Assembly (NCBI GenBank): GCA_016218155.1
Contig: JACREQ010000059.1
Span: 1 to 64,000, forward strand
Length of the DNA: 64,000 nt
Direction of reading: 5' to 3'
Source of the DNA: Bacteroidia bacterium
Lineage (GTDB): Bacteria; Bacteroidota; Bacteroidia; Bacteroidales; GWA2-32-17
The notes under the pieces: generated by a model
Databases searched by the model: none
Told to the model about the DNA's origin: nothing
Seen by the model: the letters and a program-made list of their open reading frames with translations, nothing else
Shown here: positions 18,222-27,530 of the stretch, piece by piece
How positions within the stretch are numbered: the first letter of the stretch is position 1
Layout of the letters: each line of letters starts with the position of its first letter
Program-made: the position numbers and the translations under genes

Positions 18222-20006
18222 TTAGAGTTTATTTAACCTCAGTTTTAATTCCTCTAATTGCTTTAAAGAATTTTTTGTTACAGCCTCTGAATCAACTGTT
18301 ACAGTCTGAAAAAGATTCTCGTAATACTTAATTCCATCTAAGAAATAGCTTTTAAAACCTGCTATTAATTCATTTGATTTGTCGGTTGGAATTGTATTGT
18401 CGGCTATTTTTGTTTCGAGATAATTAATATTAATAACAAGCTCGTTAATAAAAACATGTGGTCGATCTGTTCTTTCAATAATATTAGTTCTTCCGTAAAT
18501 ATGATCTACCATTTCCTGCAAAGAAACTATTTTTGAGAAGTATGCAATATTTGGCCCCGGACAAACAGAAACGCCTTCACCTTCAGCTGCAATTGAAATT
18601 CCATTCTTCATTAATGCTGCAGTACCCAATCCAACGCAAATACAAGCTTTGTCAACAATTTTTCGATATTCCTTATCGTATGTCGCTTTATCAATAGTTT
18701 TTTCGCTTAATTCTGCTAACTTTTTTTTCTGATATTCTCTTGAGCCTGTGCAAACTGGATTTCCAGGGAATTCAAAATTAAAAGAACCATATTTTTTTAT
18801 ACAGTTACTTCCTGGTTTTCCATCGGCAATTCGCTTTTCTTTCTGAATATCCTTTGTATTATTCCTAATGTTATTAAAAGGAACTCCATATGGAGAGATG
18901 TCGCTTAAATAAACATCTTCTTCTCTTGCATCCTGTAACAATTTTAATGTTTCGTCATCAACATTAGTTACTTCTGGAACCAATAGAAAAGGTGTTCCCC
19001 AGCCAACAGAGTCTAAGTTATAATATTTTAAAAGAAAATTATGTTCGATAGAAGTACCAACGCCACCCTGAGCGGTTACCTTAATTTGAAGCGGATTTTG
19101 CGGAACAAATCTGTTTTTATCTTTCAAAGCCTGAACAAGAACAGCATGAACTTCGCTAACAAGAGAATCGCGTTTAAGTCTGAATTCGTCTAACACCGGT
19201 CCTATAAGGCTTCCCTGTGAAACAAAAGCATGTCCCCCACAATTTAATCCTGATTCAATTCTATATTCCGAAACCCAGATTCCTTTTTTTGCTAAAAATT
19301 TTCCCTGAATTAATGCTGAACGAAAATCACTTACTTTTAATGTAATCTTCTTCTTTAAAAAACCGGAATCATCTTTAGGATAAAAATCTTCGAATTTTTC
19401 AATATAACTATATAATCTTGGATTTAATCCTGCAGATAATACAAGAGAAGAATTTGATAAATTACTTATTGCAAACCCACGCATAGCTGCATGAGCATCA
19501 TTATATTCAACAGGTAACGGGTTGTTTTGATAAGTATTTGCCTTATCAAGTTTAGTCATAATGTTTACATCAATAGCTCCTGAAATTAAATTGGCATTTA
19601 ACCATTTTTTTAAATCAATGCCTTGAAGCTTTTGAACTACCGATTCATATTTTTCTTTTAACCAATCAGAATCGGGAAGCATTTCAAAATATTTTTGAAG
19701 CTCTTTTGATTTGTTATCAAATGAGTCTTTTAATTCTTCAAAAGATTGTTTTACCAACTCATCGATTAGGTTAAGATATGCAGTAATTCTTCTTGCACGA
19801 TAATCTTCAGAGTTAGTTGGTATTGGTTGAAAAGGTATGTTTAATTTAAAACTATAATACTGACGCATTTTTTCTATTATTCCATCATCAACCATAGAAA
19901 TAACAGAACTAATTCCGTATTTAGCAACACGAACGGGACTATCTATTGAATACCCAATTCCCATTACCGGAATATGAAAAGTATGCGGTTCTTTACCGTT
20001 TATCAT
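18222..20006 (-). CDS. Conserved-looking protein of unknown function, possible FMN TIM-barrel
   Basis: I cannot name this 594-residue protein. The opening (IPVMGIGYSIDSPVRVAKYG) and the segment VTAQGGVGTSIEH (near 350) with WGTPFLLVPE recall nitronate monooxygenase/FabK-type FMN TIM-barrels, but the resemblance is weak. A cysteine-bearing region (CIKKYG, PVCTG, KACICVGLGTAAL, VCPGPN, about 395-490) could bind a metal or Fe-S cluster. There is no signal peptide or membrane span, so it is probably cytoplasmic. The C-terminal 60 residues are helical. It lies between rpiB and porW, with gaps that do not suggest an operon. Confidence 0.6.
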   Translation of the reverse strand: MINGKEPHTFHIPVMGIGYSIDSPVRVAKYGISSVISMVDDGIIEKMRQYYSFKLNIPFQPIPTNSEDYRARRITAYLNLIDELVKQSFEELKDSFDNKSKELQKYFEMLPDSDWLKEKYESVVQKLQGIDLKKWLNANLISGAIDVNIMTKLDKANTYQNNPLPVEYNDAHAAMRGFAISNLSNSSLVLSAGLNPRLYSYIEKFEDFYPKDDSGFLKKKITLKVSDFRSALIQGKFLAKKGIWVSEYRIESGLNCGGHAFVSQGSLIGPVLDEFRLKRDSLVSEVHAVLVQALKDKNRFVPQNPLQIKVTAQGGVGTSIEHNFLLKYYNLDSVGWGTPFLLVPEVTNVDDETLKLLQDAREEDVYLSDISPYGVPFNNIRNNTKDIQKEKRIADGKPGSNCIKKYGSFNFEFPGNPVCTGSREYQKKKLAELSEKTIDKATYDKEYRKIVDKACICVGLGTAALMKNGISIAAEGEGVSVCPGPNIAYFSKIVSLQEMVDHIYGRTNIIERTDRPHVFINELVININYLETKIADNTIPTDKSNELIAGFKSYFLDGIKYYENLFQTVTVDSEAVTKNSLKQLEELKLRLNKL

Positions 20007-20125
20007 TCAAATAAAATTATAAGGAGTAATAAATTTCCTTTTAATCTACATAAAATATAGATTTGCAAAGGTAACTATTAAGTTTGCTATACCAAATTTT
20101 ATAAAACTTAATAATGCTTAAAGTT

Positions 20126-20563
20126 TTATAACACATTTTTTGGGATTTTATCTATTCTTTTCTGGTGTCTGCCTCCCTCAAAATCAGTAGATAAAAAAAC
20201 CTCTACAATTGCCTTTGCTTCATCTTTAGAAATAAACCTTGCCGGTAAAGCACATATATTAGCGTTGTTATGTAATTTTGCAAGTTTGCAAATTTCTTCA
20301 GTCCAGCATAAAGCCGATCTTATTTTTTCGTACTTATTTACAACCATATTAACACCATTTCCACTTCCGCAAACAACAAAACCCAAATCAGCATTGCCAT
20401 TACTAATATCAATTGCCACTTTGTGAGCAAAATCAGGATAATCAACACTATCTAAACTAAAGCATCCATTATTTATAACTTCTATTTTTTTTTCTTTTAA
20501 CCATACTATAATGTTTTCTTTTAATTCAAATCCTGCGTGATCCGATGCTATAGAAATTTTCAT
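20126..20563 (-). CDS. rpiB: Ribose-5-phosphate isomerase B
   Basis: Interconverts ribose 5-phosphate and ribulose 5-phosphate in the pentose phosphate pathway. The opening ASDHAGFELKE supplies the Asp8-His9 pair and the catalytic cysteine lies in VVCGSGNG (Cys65), a slight variant of the usual CGTGIG. The end ...GGRHQKRIDKI is typical of the family. The 145-residue length is normal. Its start faces a long AT-rich gap shared with nadA. Confidence 0.93.
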   Translation of the reverse strand: MKISIASDHAGFELKENIIVWLKEKKIEVINNGCFSLDSVDYPDFAHKVAIDISNGNADLGFVVCGSGNGVNMVVNKYEKIRSALCWTEEICKLAKLHNNANICALPARFISKDEAKAIVEVFLSTDFEGGRHQKRIDKIPKNVL

Positions 20564-21263
20564 ATTATATTATTTTTCTTTTTGGTTAAAGATAAGAAAT
20601 GAGATTAAAATTATTCTTATTTTTTTTTATTTATAATTAAATTTTAAAAAATGATTTTCTAATATTAAATTATTTCCAAACTTTATTATATTTTGTTTAT
20701 TTTTTTGAATATTATTTTTTAACATCGTTAATAATCTAATATATAATTTGTTATAATTAATAAATAAGTTTTTATTCTTATTATCAGTTCTTTTATAAAT
20801 TGAAAAATTGTTAATTAATTTTCAATAATTTTTTATTATCGGTTACAAATATATTTTGAGTTGTGATTTTGAAAAACTGTATAACCAAGAATTCTAATTT
20901 TAAAAATCTATTTGACGAATTTGAAAAAAATAATTGAACAAAAACACTGACAATTTTTATAAATTTATTTATTAAAAATAGGTTGTTAACTCAACTTATA
21001 AACATTGTTAATTATTCTTTTTAATTAACTGACCATACGAATAAATCATTGTTAACTTAATGTTATTAATATTTAGATTTTCATTAATACAAGTATGCTT
21101 AAATAAAAGTTTCAACTATACTAACCGACTATTATCATCATTATAAAAACATATTTAAGTTTTAATTAATAATAATAATTAAGAGTTAATATTTAAAAAA
21201 AGTGAATAAATGAGATTTAATAGAATTACAAGTTAATTTTGTTTTTTGATAATTTTATAAAAT
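20564..21263. other. 700-base AT-rich intergenic region between rpiB and nadA
   Basis: I see no coding region, RNA gene or long palindrome here. Composition is strongly AT (A/T runs dominate almost every line). GTTAA-containing words recur (GTTAATAATC near 20727, TTGTTAACTC near 20983, TTGTTAATTA near 21005, TTGTTAACTT near 21050), which could be binding sites or merely composition. Both flanking genes start here, so it must hold both promoters. Confidence 0.5.
21234..21241 (+). promoter_or_regulatory. Candidate -7 box for nadA
   Basis: TAATTTTG matches TAnnTTTG and lies 22 bases before the nadA ATG. No clear -33 TTG is found at the expected distance, so the call is tentative. Confidence 0.4.
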
Positions 21264-22241
21264 ATGAACGATTTAGAAGAAAAAGGATTTTTAGATATTA
21301 GTATAGATTCTAATATTGATTTAAAAAAAGAAATAAATGAATTAAAAAAACAAAAGAATGCAATTCTTTTAGCTCATTATTATCAAACAGGAGATATTCA
21401 AGATATTGCAGATTTTGTTGGTGATAGTCTTCAGTTATCCCGAAAAGCTGCGGATAATGATGCAGATATTATTTTATTTGCCGGAGTACATTTTATGGCA
21501 GAAACAGCAAAAATGCTTTCACCGCAAAAGAAAGTTTTAATTCCTGATTTAAAAGCTGGTTGCTCTTTAGCTGATTCAATTAAAGCAGTTGATTTTATTA
21601 AGTTTAAGGAGAATTATCCAGATCACATTGTTATTTCATACGTTAATACAACTGCAGAAATAAAAGCCCTTTCAGATGTAATATGTACTTCATCTAATGC
21701 AATAAAAATAGTTGAAAGTTTTCCGAAAAATCAGAAAATAATTTTTACACCAGATAGAAATCTTGGTAACTATATTAATAGTAAAACCGGAAGAAATATG
21801 GTTATATGGGATGGTGCCTGTCATGTTCACGAACAATTTTCGATAGAAGGAATTATTAAATTAAAAAAAGAAAATCCTGAAGCCAAAATTATTGCACATC
21901 CGGAATGTCAGAAACCTATATTAATAATTTCTGATTTTATTGGATCAACAGCTGCATTATTAGATTATACAACAAAAGATTCAACACAAAAATTTATTGT
22001 AGCAACAGAATCCGGAATTTTACATCAGATGCAGAAAAATTGTCCCGATAAATTATTTATTCCAGCACCACCACTTGATTCAACATGTGGTTGTAATGAT
22101 TGTAATTTTATGAAATTAAATACTTTAAAAAAGATTTATATAGCTTTAAAATACGAACAGCCTGAAATAATTTTATCAGAAGAACTAATAAAAAAAGCTG
22201 TTATTCCAATACGTAGAATGCTTGAAATTTCAGCCAAATAG
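21264..22241 (+). CDS. nadA: Quinolinate synthase
   Basis: [4Fe-4S] enzyme condensing iminoaspartate with dihydroxyacetone phosphate to quinolinate in NAD synthesis. The opening has AHYYQTGDIQDIADFVGDS, a family signature. Candidate cluster cysteines lie in KAGCSLADS (near 99), ACHVHEQF (near 186) and the STCGCNDCNFM motif (near 270-277). The length of 325 residues is normal. nadB and nadC are not in the window. It is separated from the following MORN gene by its own candidate promoter. Confidence 0.93.
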   Translation: MNDLEEKGFLDISIDSNIDLKKEINELKKQKNAILLAHYYQTGDIQDIADFVGDSLQLSRKAADNDADIILFAGVHFMAETAKMLSPQKKVLIPDLKAGCSLADSIKAVDFIKFKENYPDHIVISYVNTTAEIKALSDVICTSSNAIKIVESFPKNQKIIFTPDRNLGNYINSKTGRNMVIWDGACHVHEQFSIEGIIKLKKENPEAKIIAHPECQKPILIISDFIGSTAALLDYTTKDSTQKFIVATESGILHQMQKNCPDKLFIPAPPLDSTCGCNDCNFMKLNTLKKIYIALKYEQPEIILSEELIKKAVIPIRRMLEISAK

Positions 22242-22277
22242 TAAAATAAAGAGTTACATAAGCTTTAAAACATTCAT

Positions 22278-22285
22278 TATCTTTG
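22278..22285 (+). promoter_or_regulatory. Candidate -7 box for the MORN-repeat gene
   Basis: TATCTTTG matches the TAnnTTTG consensus and lies 18 bases before the ATG at 22304, giving a short leader. The -33 region is not clear. Confidence 0.45.
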
Positions 22286-22303
22286 TGAAAAATTTAACTA
22301 TTA

Positions 22304-23866
22304 ATGGTTAAAAAAATAGCCATATCAATATTGCTTATTTGTTTTGTGATTCCTTTTGCTTTTTCACAACCAAATGATGTTAATCCAAATGGTTATAATA
22401 AATTTTATTACAGCAATGGTAAAGTTTCCAGTGAGGGTAATATGAGAAACGGAAAACCTGATGGTTTTTGGAAAACATATTATGCTGATGGTATTTTAAA
22501 GTCTGAAGGTAATAGGTTTAATTATGAGTTGGACAGTATATGGTTGTTTTTTAATGATAAAGGAGATACTACTTTAAAAATAAATTATAAAAATGGTAAA
22601 AAGAATGGATATTTATCAACCTATGAATATGGTTTAAAAAATGGAATAAAAACTGGTGGAATAATATCTAAAGAACTTTTTTTAAATGACATAAAACAAG
22701 GAATATCTTATTATTATGAAAATAATTCTTTATATAAATCTGTTACCTATAAAGATGGAAAGAAAAATGGCTTATCTAAAGAATTTGATAAAAACGGAAA
22801 GATAGTAGCCATAACAGAATACAATAATGATTATATTATTAATCGAGAAAGAATTAATCAGGTTGATAAAGTTGGATTAAAACAAGGTGTATGGAAAACA
22901 TTTCACCCAAATGATAAAATAGCAATTGAGTCAAATTTTTTAAATGATACTTTAAGTGGCTATTATAAAGAATTTGATATGGTTGGTAAATTAATAAAAC
23001 TTGAAAAATATTTTTCGGGGAAATTATTATCAGATAGTCTTGTATCTGAAGCTAATCCTATTAAATGGGTAGAAGATTTTTATGATAATGGAAAAGTAAA
23101 ATTTCGTGGTGGATATAAGGATGGTTTACCTATTGGAATACATAAAGAATATCCTCGTGATGGTACTATTGTAATTGCTAAAGAATACGATGAAAATGGA
23201 AATTTTATTGGCGATGGAACAGTTGATGAAAATGATAAAAAACAAGGTGTTTGGAAATATTATTATGAAGGTGGTGAAGTAAAATCGCAAGGAAATTTTA
23301 AAGATAATTTAAAAACAGGTGAATGGATATTTTATTATATCGACGAAAAAATTGAGCAACGCGGAAAATATAATAAGGATAAGCCAACTGATTTGTGGAC
23401 TTGGTACTATAACAACGGTAATAAATGGCGTGAAGAATATCTTATTAAAGGTGTTGAAGAGGGCAGTATAACAGAATACAATAAAGAGGGTATTGTTATA
23501 TTAAAAGGCGAATATGTTGATGGTGAGCGTGAAGGAATATGGAACTTTAATAATGGTGATAATACAGAAGAAGGTAGCTATCAGGGTGGATTGCAAAATG
23601 GAATTTGGAAAGGTTGGTTTTCTAATGGAAAACTAAATTATCAGGTTAATTTTGTACAAGGAGTTCCCGATGGTAAGTATAAATTATATTATGAAAACGG
23701 TAATTTGCGAGAAGAAGGAATTTTTTCGATGGGAAGTAAAGAAAAAAACTGGAATAAATTTGATTACGAAGGAAACCTTTATTTGACAATTACTTATAAA
23801 AACGATAAGGAAATTAAATTGAATGGTGTTAAAATTAAATTACCTAAGGGATCAAACGAACAATAA
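22304..23866 (+). CDS. Secreted MORN/YwqK-type repeat protein
   Basis: The 520-residue protein has a signal peptide ending FAFSQ (about residue 22). The rest is built from roughly 20-25-residue repeats of the form NGKxxxEGNYKNGKxDGxWxxYYxNG, seen for instance at 32-60, 250-275, 315-360 and 435-475. Such repeats are annotated as MORN or as YwqK-family antitoxin; I see no toxin partner, so the antitoxin name should not be taken literally. It probably acts at the cell surface or in the periplasm. The next gene starts immediately at its stop codon. Confidence 0.8.
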   Translation: MVKKIAISILLICFVIPFAFSQPNDVNPNGYNKFYYSNGKVSSEGNMRNGKPDGFWKTYYADGILKSEGNRFNYELDSIWLFFNDKGDTTLKINYKNGKKNGYLSTYEYGLKNGIKTGGIISKELFLNDIKQGISYYYENNSLYKSVTYKDGKKNGLSKEFDKNGKIVAITEYNNDYIINRERINQVDKVGLKQGVWKTFHPNDKIAIESNFLNDTLSGYYKEFDMVGKLIKLEKYFSGKLLSDSLVSEANPIKWVEDFYDNGKVKFRGGYKDGLPIGIHKEYPRDGTIVIAKEYDENGNFIGDGTVDENDKKQGVWKYYYEGGEVKSQGNFKDNLKTGEWIFYYIDEKIEQRGKYNKDKPTDLWTWYYNNGNKWREEYLIKGVEEGSITEYNKEGIVILKGEYVDGEREGIWNFNNGDNTEEGSYQGGLQNGIWKGWFSNGKLNYQVNFVQGVPDGKYKLYYENGNLREEGIFSMGSKEKNWNKFDYEGNLYLTITYKNDKEIKLNGVKIKLPKGSNEQ

Positions 23867-24517
23867 GTGGCGGTGAGAGTATTATTATTTCTATCAATTT
23901 TTATTTTATTTTTCAAAATTAATACTGAAGCACAGTTAGTTGATTCAATTTCTGAGGCAATAAAATTTAAGCCAAAACTCTCAATAAGGTTAGATAACCG
24001 ATATTCGTTTACAGCCACTACTCCATCTAAAATTATTGCAATAAAAATAGGTGCCGAGTTTAACGATAAATTTAAAGTAGGTGGTGGGTATAATTTACTA
24101 AATTCTACATTAACTAAACCTGTTTATTATAACGAAGGTGGTGTTGATACTGTTTTAACATCAAACCTTAAAATGAGTTATATGAGTTATTTTATAGAAT
24201 ATGTTTTTTTTAGAAATAAGCGATGGGAATTTAGTATTCCGCTTCAAATTGGAATTGGAAATACACATTATGAATATCGTTTTGATAAATTTAAATTCAG
24301 AAATAACTGGAGCATGATTGTTAATTATGAAGCAAGTGTTTCTGGTCAGTATAAAATAATAAAATGGGTTGGTATAGGAGCTGGATTTGGCTATCAGCTT
24401 ATGTTAAAAGATAATCCGGCTATTCAGGAAAATTTTAATACACCAATTTATGTTGTAAAGTTTAAAGTCTTTCTTGGCGAAATTTACAGATCTGTTTTTC
24501 CTAAAAAGAAGAAATAG
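23867..24517 (+). CDS. Outer-membrane-like protein of unknown function
   Basis: The 216-residue protein has an N-terminal signal peptide (VLLFLSIFILFFKINTEAQ). Alternating beta-strand-like segments with aromatic ends follow (VGGGYNLLNS, YFIEYVFFRN, VGIGAGFGYQL), suggesting a small outer-membrane beta-barrel. No ATG is available: GTG codons at 23867 and 23873 are candidates, and the second gives a more usual signal peptide start. It directly abuts the stop of the MORN-repeat gene, implying an operon and perhaps a shared function. Confidence 0.65.
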   Translation: MAVRVLLFLSIFILFFKINTEAQLVDSISEAIKFKPKLSIRLDNRYSFTATTPSKIIAIKIGAEFNDKFKVGGGYNLLNSTLTKPVYYNEGGVDTVLTSNLKMSYMSYFIEYVFFRNKRWEFSIPLQIGIGNTHYEYRFDKFKFRNNWSMIVNYEASVSGQYKIIKWVGIGAGFGYQLMLKDNPAIQENFNTPIYVVKFKVFLGEIYRSVFPKKKK

Positions 24518-24807
24518 ACGCTGATTAACACTGAAAAACGCTAATAAAGAAATTATAGATTATTTTTTGACACTAATTTATTAACTTATTTACGTCATTG
24601 CGAGCGACCATAGGGAGTGTGGCAATTCCCTCTCTTTTTCGTCATTCCGGACTTAAGGGCATATTACTCCTTAGTAAACTTTGTTAACATTACACCAGTC
24701 CCACTCTCCAAATCATCATTCCGGACTTGTTCCGGAATCTATTTTTTCTAAAATTGACAATTGGTAAAAATTTAATACTTTTGAAAATAGTTTAATGGTT
24801 TATTATA
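24518..24807. other. Repeat-rich intergenic region before ruvB
   Basis: It contains palindrome fragments near 24593-24630 (GTCATTGCGAGCGAC) and 24640-24658, and a perfect palindrome ATTCCGGA-CTTGT-TCCGGAAT at 24718-24738. These are variants of the CGTCATT...AATCT family. The ruvB promoter lies just after them. Confidence 0.6.
24754..24783 (+). promoter_or_regulatory. Bacteroidota-type promoter for ruvB
   Basis: TTG (24754-24756), a 19-base spacer and TACTTTTG (24776-24783) match the phylum consensus. The leader to the ruvB ATG would be about 20 bases. Confidence 0.7.
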
Positions 24808-25827
24808 ATGAGCGAATTCGATATAAGAGAAGAAAACACAGGCGAAAACGATAAAGAAGTCGAACGCAAGCTCAGACCTAATGAATTCGAGTTTTTTTTC
24901 GGACAGGAAAAGGTAGTTGAAAATCTACAGATATTTGTTCAGGCTGCAAAAATGCGAAGCGAATCTCTTGATCATGTTTTGCTTCACGGACCTCCGGGAT
25001 TAGGTAAAACTACTTTAGCAAATATTATTGCAAATGAACTTGGAGCTAACTTAAAAGTTACTTCGGGTCCAGTATTAGATAAGCCAGGTGATTTGGCCGG
25101 ATTACTTACTAACTTAGAAGCTGGCGATGTTCTCTTTATCGACGAAATTCATCGATTGAGCCCGGTTGTTGAAGAATATCTTTATTCGGCAATGGAAGAT
25201 TACAGAATTGATATTATGCTGGATAAAGGACCAAGCGCCAGATCAATTCAAATAACTTTAAATCCTTTTACTTTAATTGGTGCAACAACACGTTCGGGTT
25301 TATTAACAAGCCCATTGCGCGAAAGATTCGGAATTAGAATGCACCTTGAATATTATAGTGCCGAAATTCTTGATAAAATAATTAACAGATCGGCCTCTAT
25401 TCTTCAGGTAACAATAGACGCAAATGCATCATATGAAATTGCTCGCAGAAGCAGAGGTACCCCACGTATAGCAAATGCTTTGTTAAGAAGAGTAAGAGAT
25501 TTTGCCCAGGTAAAAGGTGATGGAAATATTGATTTAAAAATTGCACAATATGCTCTTGATGCTTTAAATATTGATAAATATGGGTTAGATCAGATGGACA
25601 ATAAAATTCTGCTAACAATAATCAATAAATTTAAAGGTGGACCGGTTGGCTTAAATACAATTTCAACTTCGGTGGGCGAGGATGCAGGTACTATTGAAGA
25701 GGTTTACGAACCATTTTTAATTCAGGAAGGATTTTTAAAACGTACGCCACGTGGTAGGGAAGTTACCGAATTTGCATATAAACATTTAGGAATGAAATTA
25801 CCCAATATGGATCAAACTCTTTTTTAA
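24808..25827 (+). CDS. ruvB: Holliday junction branch migration helicase RuvB
   Basis: AAA+ motor that, with RuvA, drives branch migration of Holliday junctions. Walker A is GPPGLGKTT (61-69), Walker B is LFIDEIHR (near 110-117), and sensor motifs include GATTRSG. The C-terminal winged helix ends with [14 protein letters not shown], typical of RuvB. The length is 339 residues. It leads a tightly packed run with the lipoprotein (1-base gap), ispD (1-base gap) and a glycosyltransferase. Confidence 0.96.
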   Translation: MSEFDIREENTGENDKEVERKLRPNEFEFFFGQEKVVENLQIFVQAAKMRSESLDHVLLHGPPGLGKTTLANIIANELGANLKVTSGPVLDKPGDLAGLLTNLEAGDVLFIDEIHRLSPVVEEYLYSAMEDYRIDIMLDKGPSARSIQITLNPFTLIGATTRSGLLTSPLRERFGIRMHLEYYSAEILDKIINRSASILQVTIDANASYEIARRSRGTPRIANALLRRVRDFAQVKGDGNIDLKIAQYALDALNIDKYGLDQMDNKILLTIINKFKGGPVGLNTISTSVGEDAGTIEEVYEPFLIQEGFLKRTPRGREVTEFAYKHLGMKLPNMDQTLF

Positions 25828-25828
25828 A

Positions 25829-26827
25829 ATGCGAAATATAATTGTAATTATTGTTATGGGATTATTTTTCACCGGTTGTGTTGGCGAATGGGATCGCAAA
25901 CTCGATGAAAAACAAATAAGTACAGAAATATTTGGAACTACAAGTACTTTTAGTACTAAAAACGTAAGACTGAAAGTTAATGAATATGATAATATATTAA
26001 CCATAACAATAGATTATAAGCTTCCAAAAAACTTTAGTTTTCCGGTTGATAGTTTTTATGGTGATACTCTTACAGAAACCAGATTTTATCTGAGATTATT
26101 ATGTGATGGTAAACCTATAACACTTAACAGAAATGTATTAGGTTATCGTGGTTTTTATGATTCTGCTTCTGATACAAGTGTTTTAATTATTCCATTTAAA
26201 AAGCAATTAATTTATCCTACGTATCATGATGAGGTTAAATTTTCTATGGCAGTATTTCACATGTTAAAAGCAGGAAATCATAAGATTGACGGGGAATTAT
26301 TTATAACTAAATTTTATGGCTCTCATTATGATAAGGAGACTAAAGAAACAACTGAACTGGAAGTTGATAATAATGATATAAGCGGAAAAGTAAACTTTAA
26401 AATTAAAGTTCCCGAGATTTATCTTACAACTATTTATGGCAATGGTCTTGAATTGCGTAATGATGATAAATTTTCTCCAAGAGGAATGGATTTTTCATTT
26501 AGAGAGGGTTATCCAGATATTTATTGGGAAATATTTTATCCCGCATATGGCGAGAGTGATTTTACTTTTCCCTATTGGAGGTCAAAAGAGGCTACTTATG
26601 CAACCGGTTATAGCGATAAAGACACTATTTATTTGTACCATTTTTCTAACAATGAAGAATTTAAAATAGGTGTATACGACAGAGATGATTTATCTGGAGA
26701 TGATTATCTTGGTGATTGGTTTGGTACAATTAAAGATATTGAATCAAATACTTACAAACGATTAAAATTTGATAACCTTCAATGGTTAGAAATTAAAGCA
26801 AAACAACAAGGTTGCATTAATAAATAA
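25829..26827 (+). CDS. Lipoprotein with a C2-like C-terminal region
   Basis: The 332-residue protein has a lipobox (FFTGC, Cys17), so it is a probable outer-membrane or periplasmic lipoprotein. The central region is beta-rich with no family I recognise. The C-terminal part has VYDRDDLSGDDYLGDW (near 285-300), which matches the calcium-binding loop pattern of C2 domains, preceded by predicted strands. It sits between ruvB and ispD with single-base gaps, so it is co-transcribed with them; that does not define its role. Confidence 0.7.
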   Translation: MRNIIVIIVMGLFFTGCVGEWDRKLDEKQISTEIFGTTSTFSTKNVRLKVNEYDNILTITIDYKLPKNFSFPVDSFYGDTLTETRFYLRLLCDGKPITLNRNVLGYRGFYDSASDTSVLIIPFKKQLIYPTYHDEVKFSMAVFHMLKAGNHKIDGELFITKFYGSHYDKETKETTELEVDNNDISGKVNFKIKVPEIYLTTIYGNGLELRNDDKFSPRGMDFSFREGYPDIYWEIFYPAYGESDFTFPYWRSKEATYATGYSDKDTIYLYHFSNNEEFKIGVYDRDDLSGDDYLGDWFGTIKDIESNTYKRLKFDNLQWLEIKAKQQGCINK

Positions 26828-26828
26828 A

Positions 26829-27506
26829 ATGAATAATAAATTTGTTATTATTGTTGCGGGCGGTATCGGCTTAAGAATGGGTGCATCTACTCCTAAGCAA
26901 TTTTTAAATTTACAAGGAATACCTGTTTTAATGCACACTATAACAAAATATTACGCATACGATCCATACATTAATATAATCCTTGTTTTGCCCACAGAAC
27001 ATTTCTCTACATGGGAAAGTTTATGTGAAAAATATCAATTTCACGTGAAACACGAAATTGTAGCAGGTGGTGAAACCAGATATCAGTCGGTTAAGAACGG
27101 ACTTGCCTCAATAAGTTCAGAAGGCATTGTGGCTGTGCATGATGGAGTGCGTCCTTTGGTAAGTAAAGAACTTATTGAACTCTGTTTTAAGGAAGCACTA
27201 AAAAATGACAATGCAATTCCATGTGTTGAAGTAAATGAAACAGTTCGTGAAATTTTTAAAGATGGGAATAAACAGCTAAACAGAAATAATATAAAACTTA
27301 TTCAAACTCCTCAGGTTTTTAAAACTGAAATTTTAAAGAAAGCATACGAATTACCCTTTTCTGTTGAGTTTACCGATGACGCATCTGTAATCGAAAAAGC
27401 TGGTTTTAAAATAAATCTAGTAGTTGGTGAAAAAAGCAACATCAAAATTACTACCGAAATAGATTTGAAAATTGCTGAATATTTGTTGAATATAAAAGAT
27501 AAATAA
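26829..27506 (+). CDS. ispD: 2-C-methyl-D-erythritol 4-phosphate cytidylyltransferase
   Basis: Transfers CMP to MEP in the non-mevalonate isoprenoid pathway. The nucleotide-binding opening is AGGIGLRMGASTPKQFL (11-27), with VHDGVRPLV (near 102-110) and the downstream TDDASVIEK (near 180), all characteristic. The length of 225 residues is normal. It carries a parS-like palindrome within its coding sequence at 27037-27052. Confidence 0.93.
   Translation: MNNKFVIIVAGGIGLRMGASTPKQFLNLQGIPVLMHTITKYYAYDPYINIILVLPTEHFSTWESLCEKYQFHVKHEIVAGGETRYQSVKNGLASISSEGIVAVHDGVRPLVSKELIELCFKEALKNDNAIPCVEVNETVREIFKDGNKQLNRNNIKLIQTPQVFKTEILKKAYELPFSVEFTDDASVIEKAGFKINLVVGEKSNIKITTEIDLKIAEYLLNIKDK
27037..27052. other. 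parS-like palindrome inside ispD
   Basis: AATTTCACGTGAAACA matches the classical ParB site TGTTTCACGTGAAACA at 14 of 16 positions, including the whole core TTTCACGTGAAACA. See also 43140, 52215 and 53856. Confidence 0.55.
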
Positions 27507-27530
27507 TAGGCAGAATACATTATTTAAAAA

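Noticed and set aside
20564-21263. tRNA, CRISPR or small RNA gene in the AT-rich gap
   Set aside because: No cloverleaf, no regularly spaced repeats, and no terminator hairpin were found.
22304-23866. YwqK antitoxin of a toxin-antitoxin pair
   Set aside because: The repeats fit the name, but the protein is secreted and the neighbouring gene looks like an outer-membrane protein, not a toxin.
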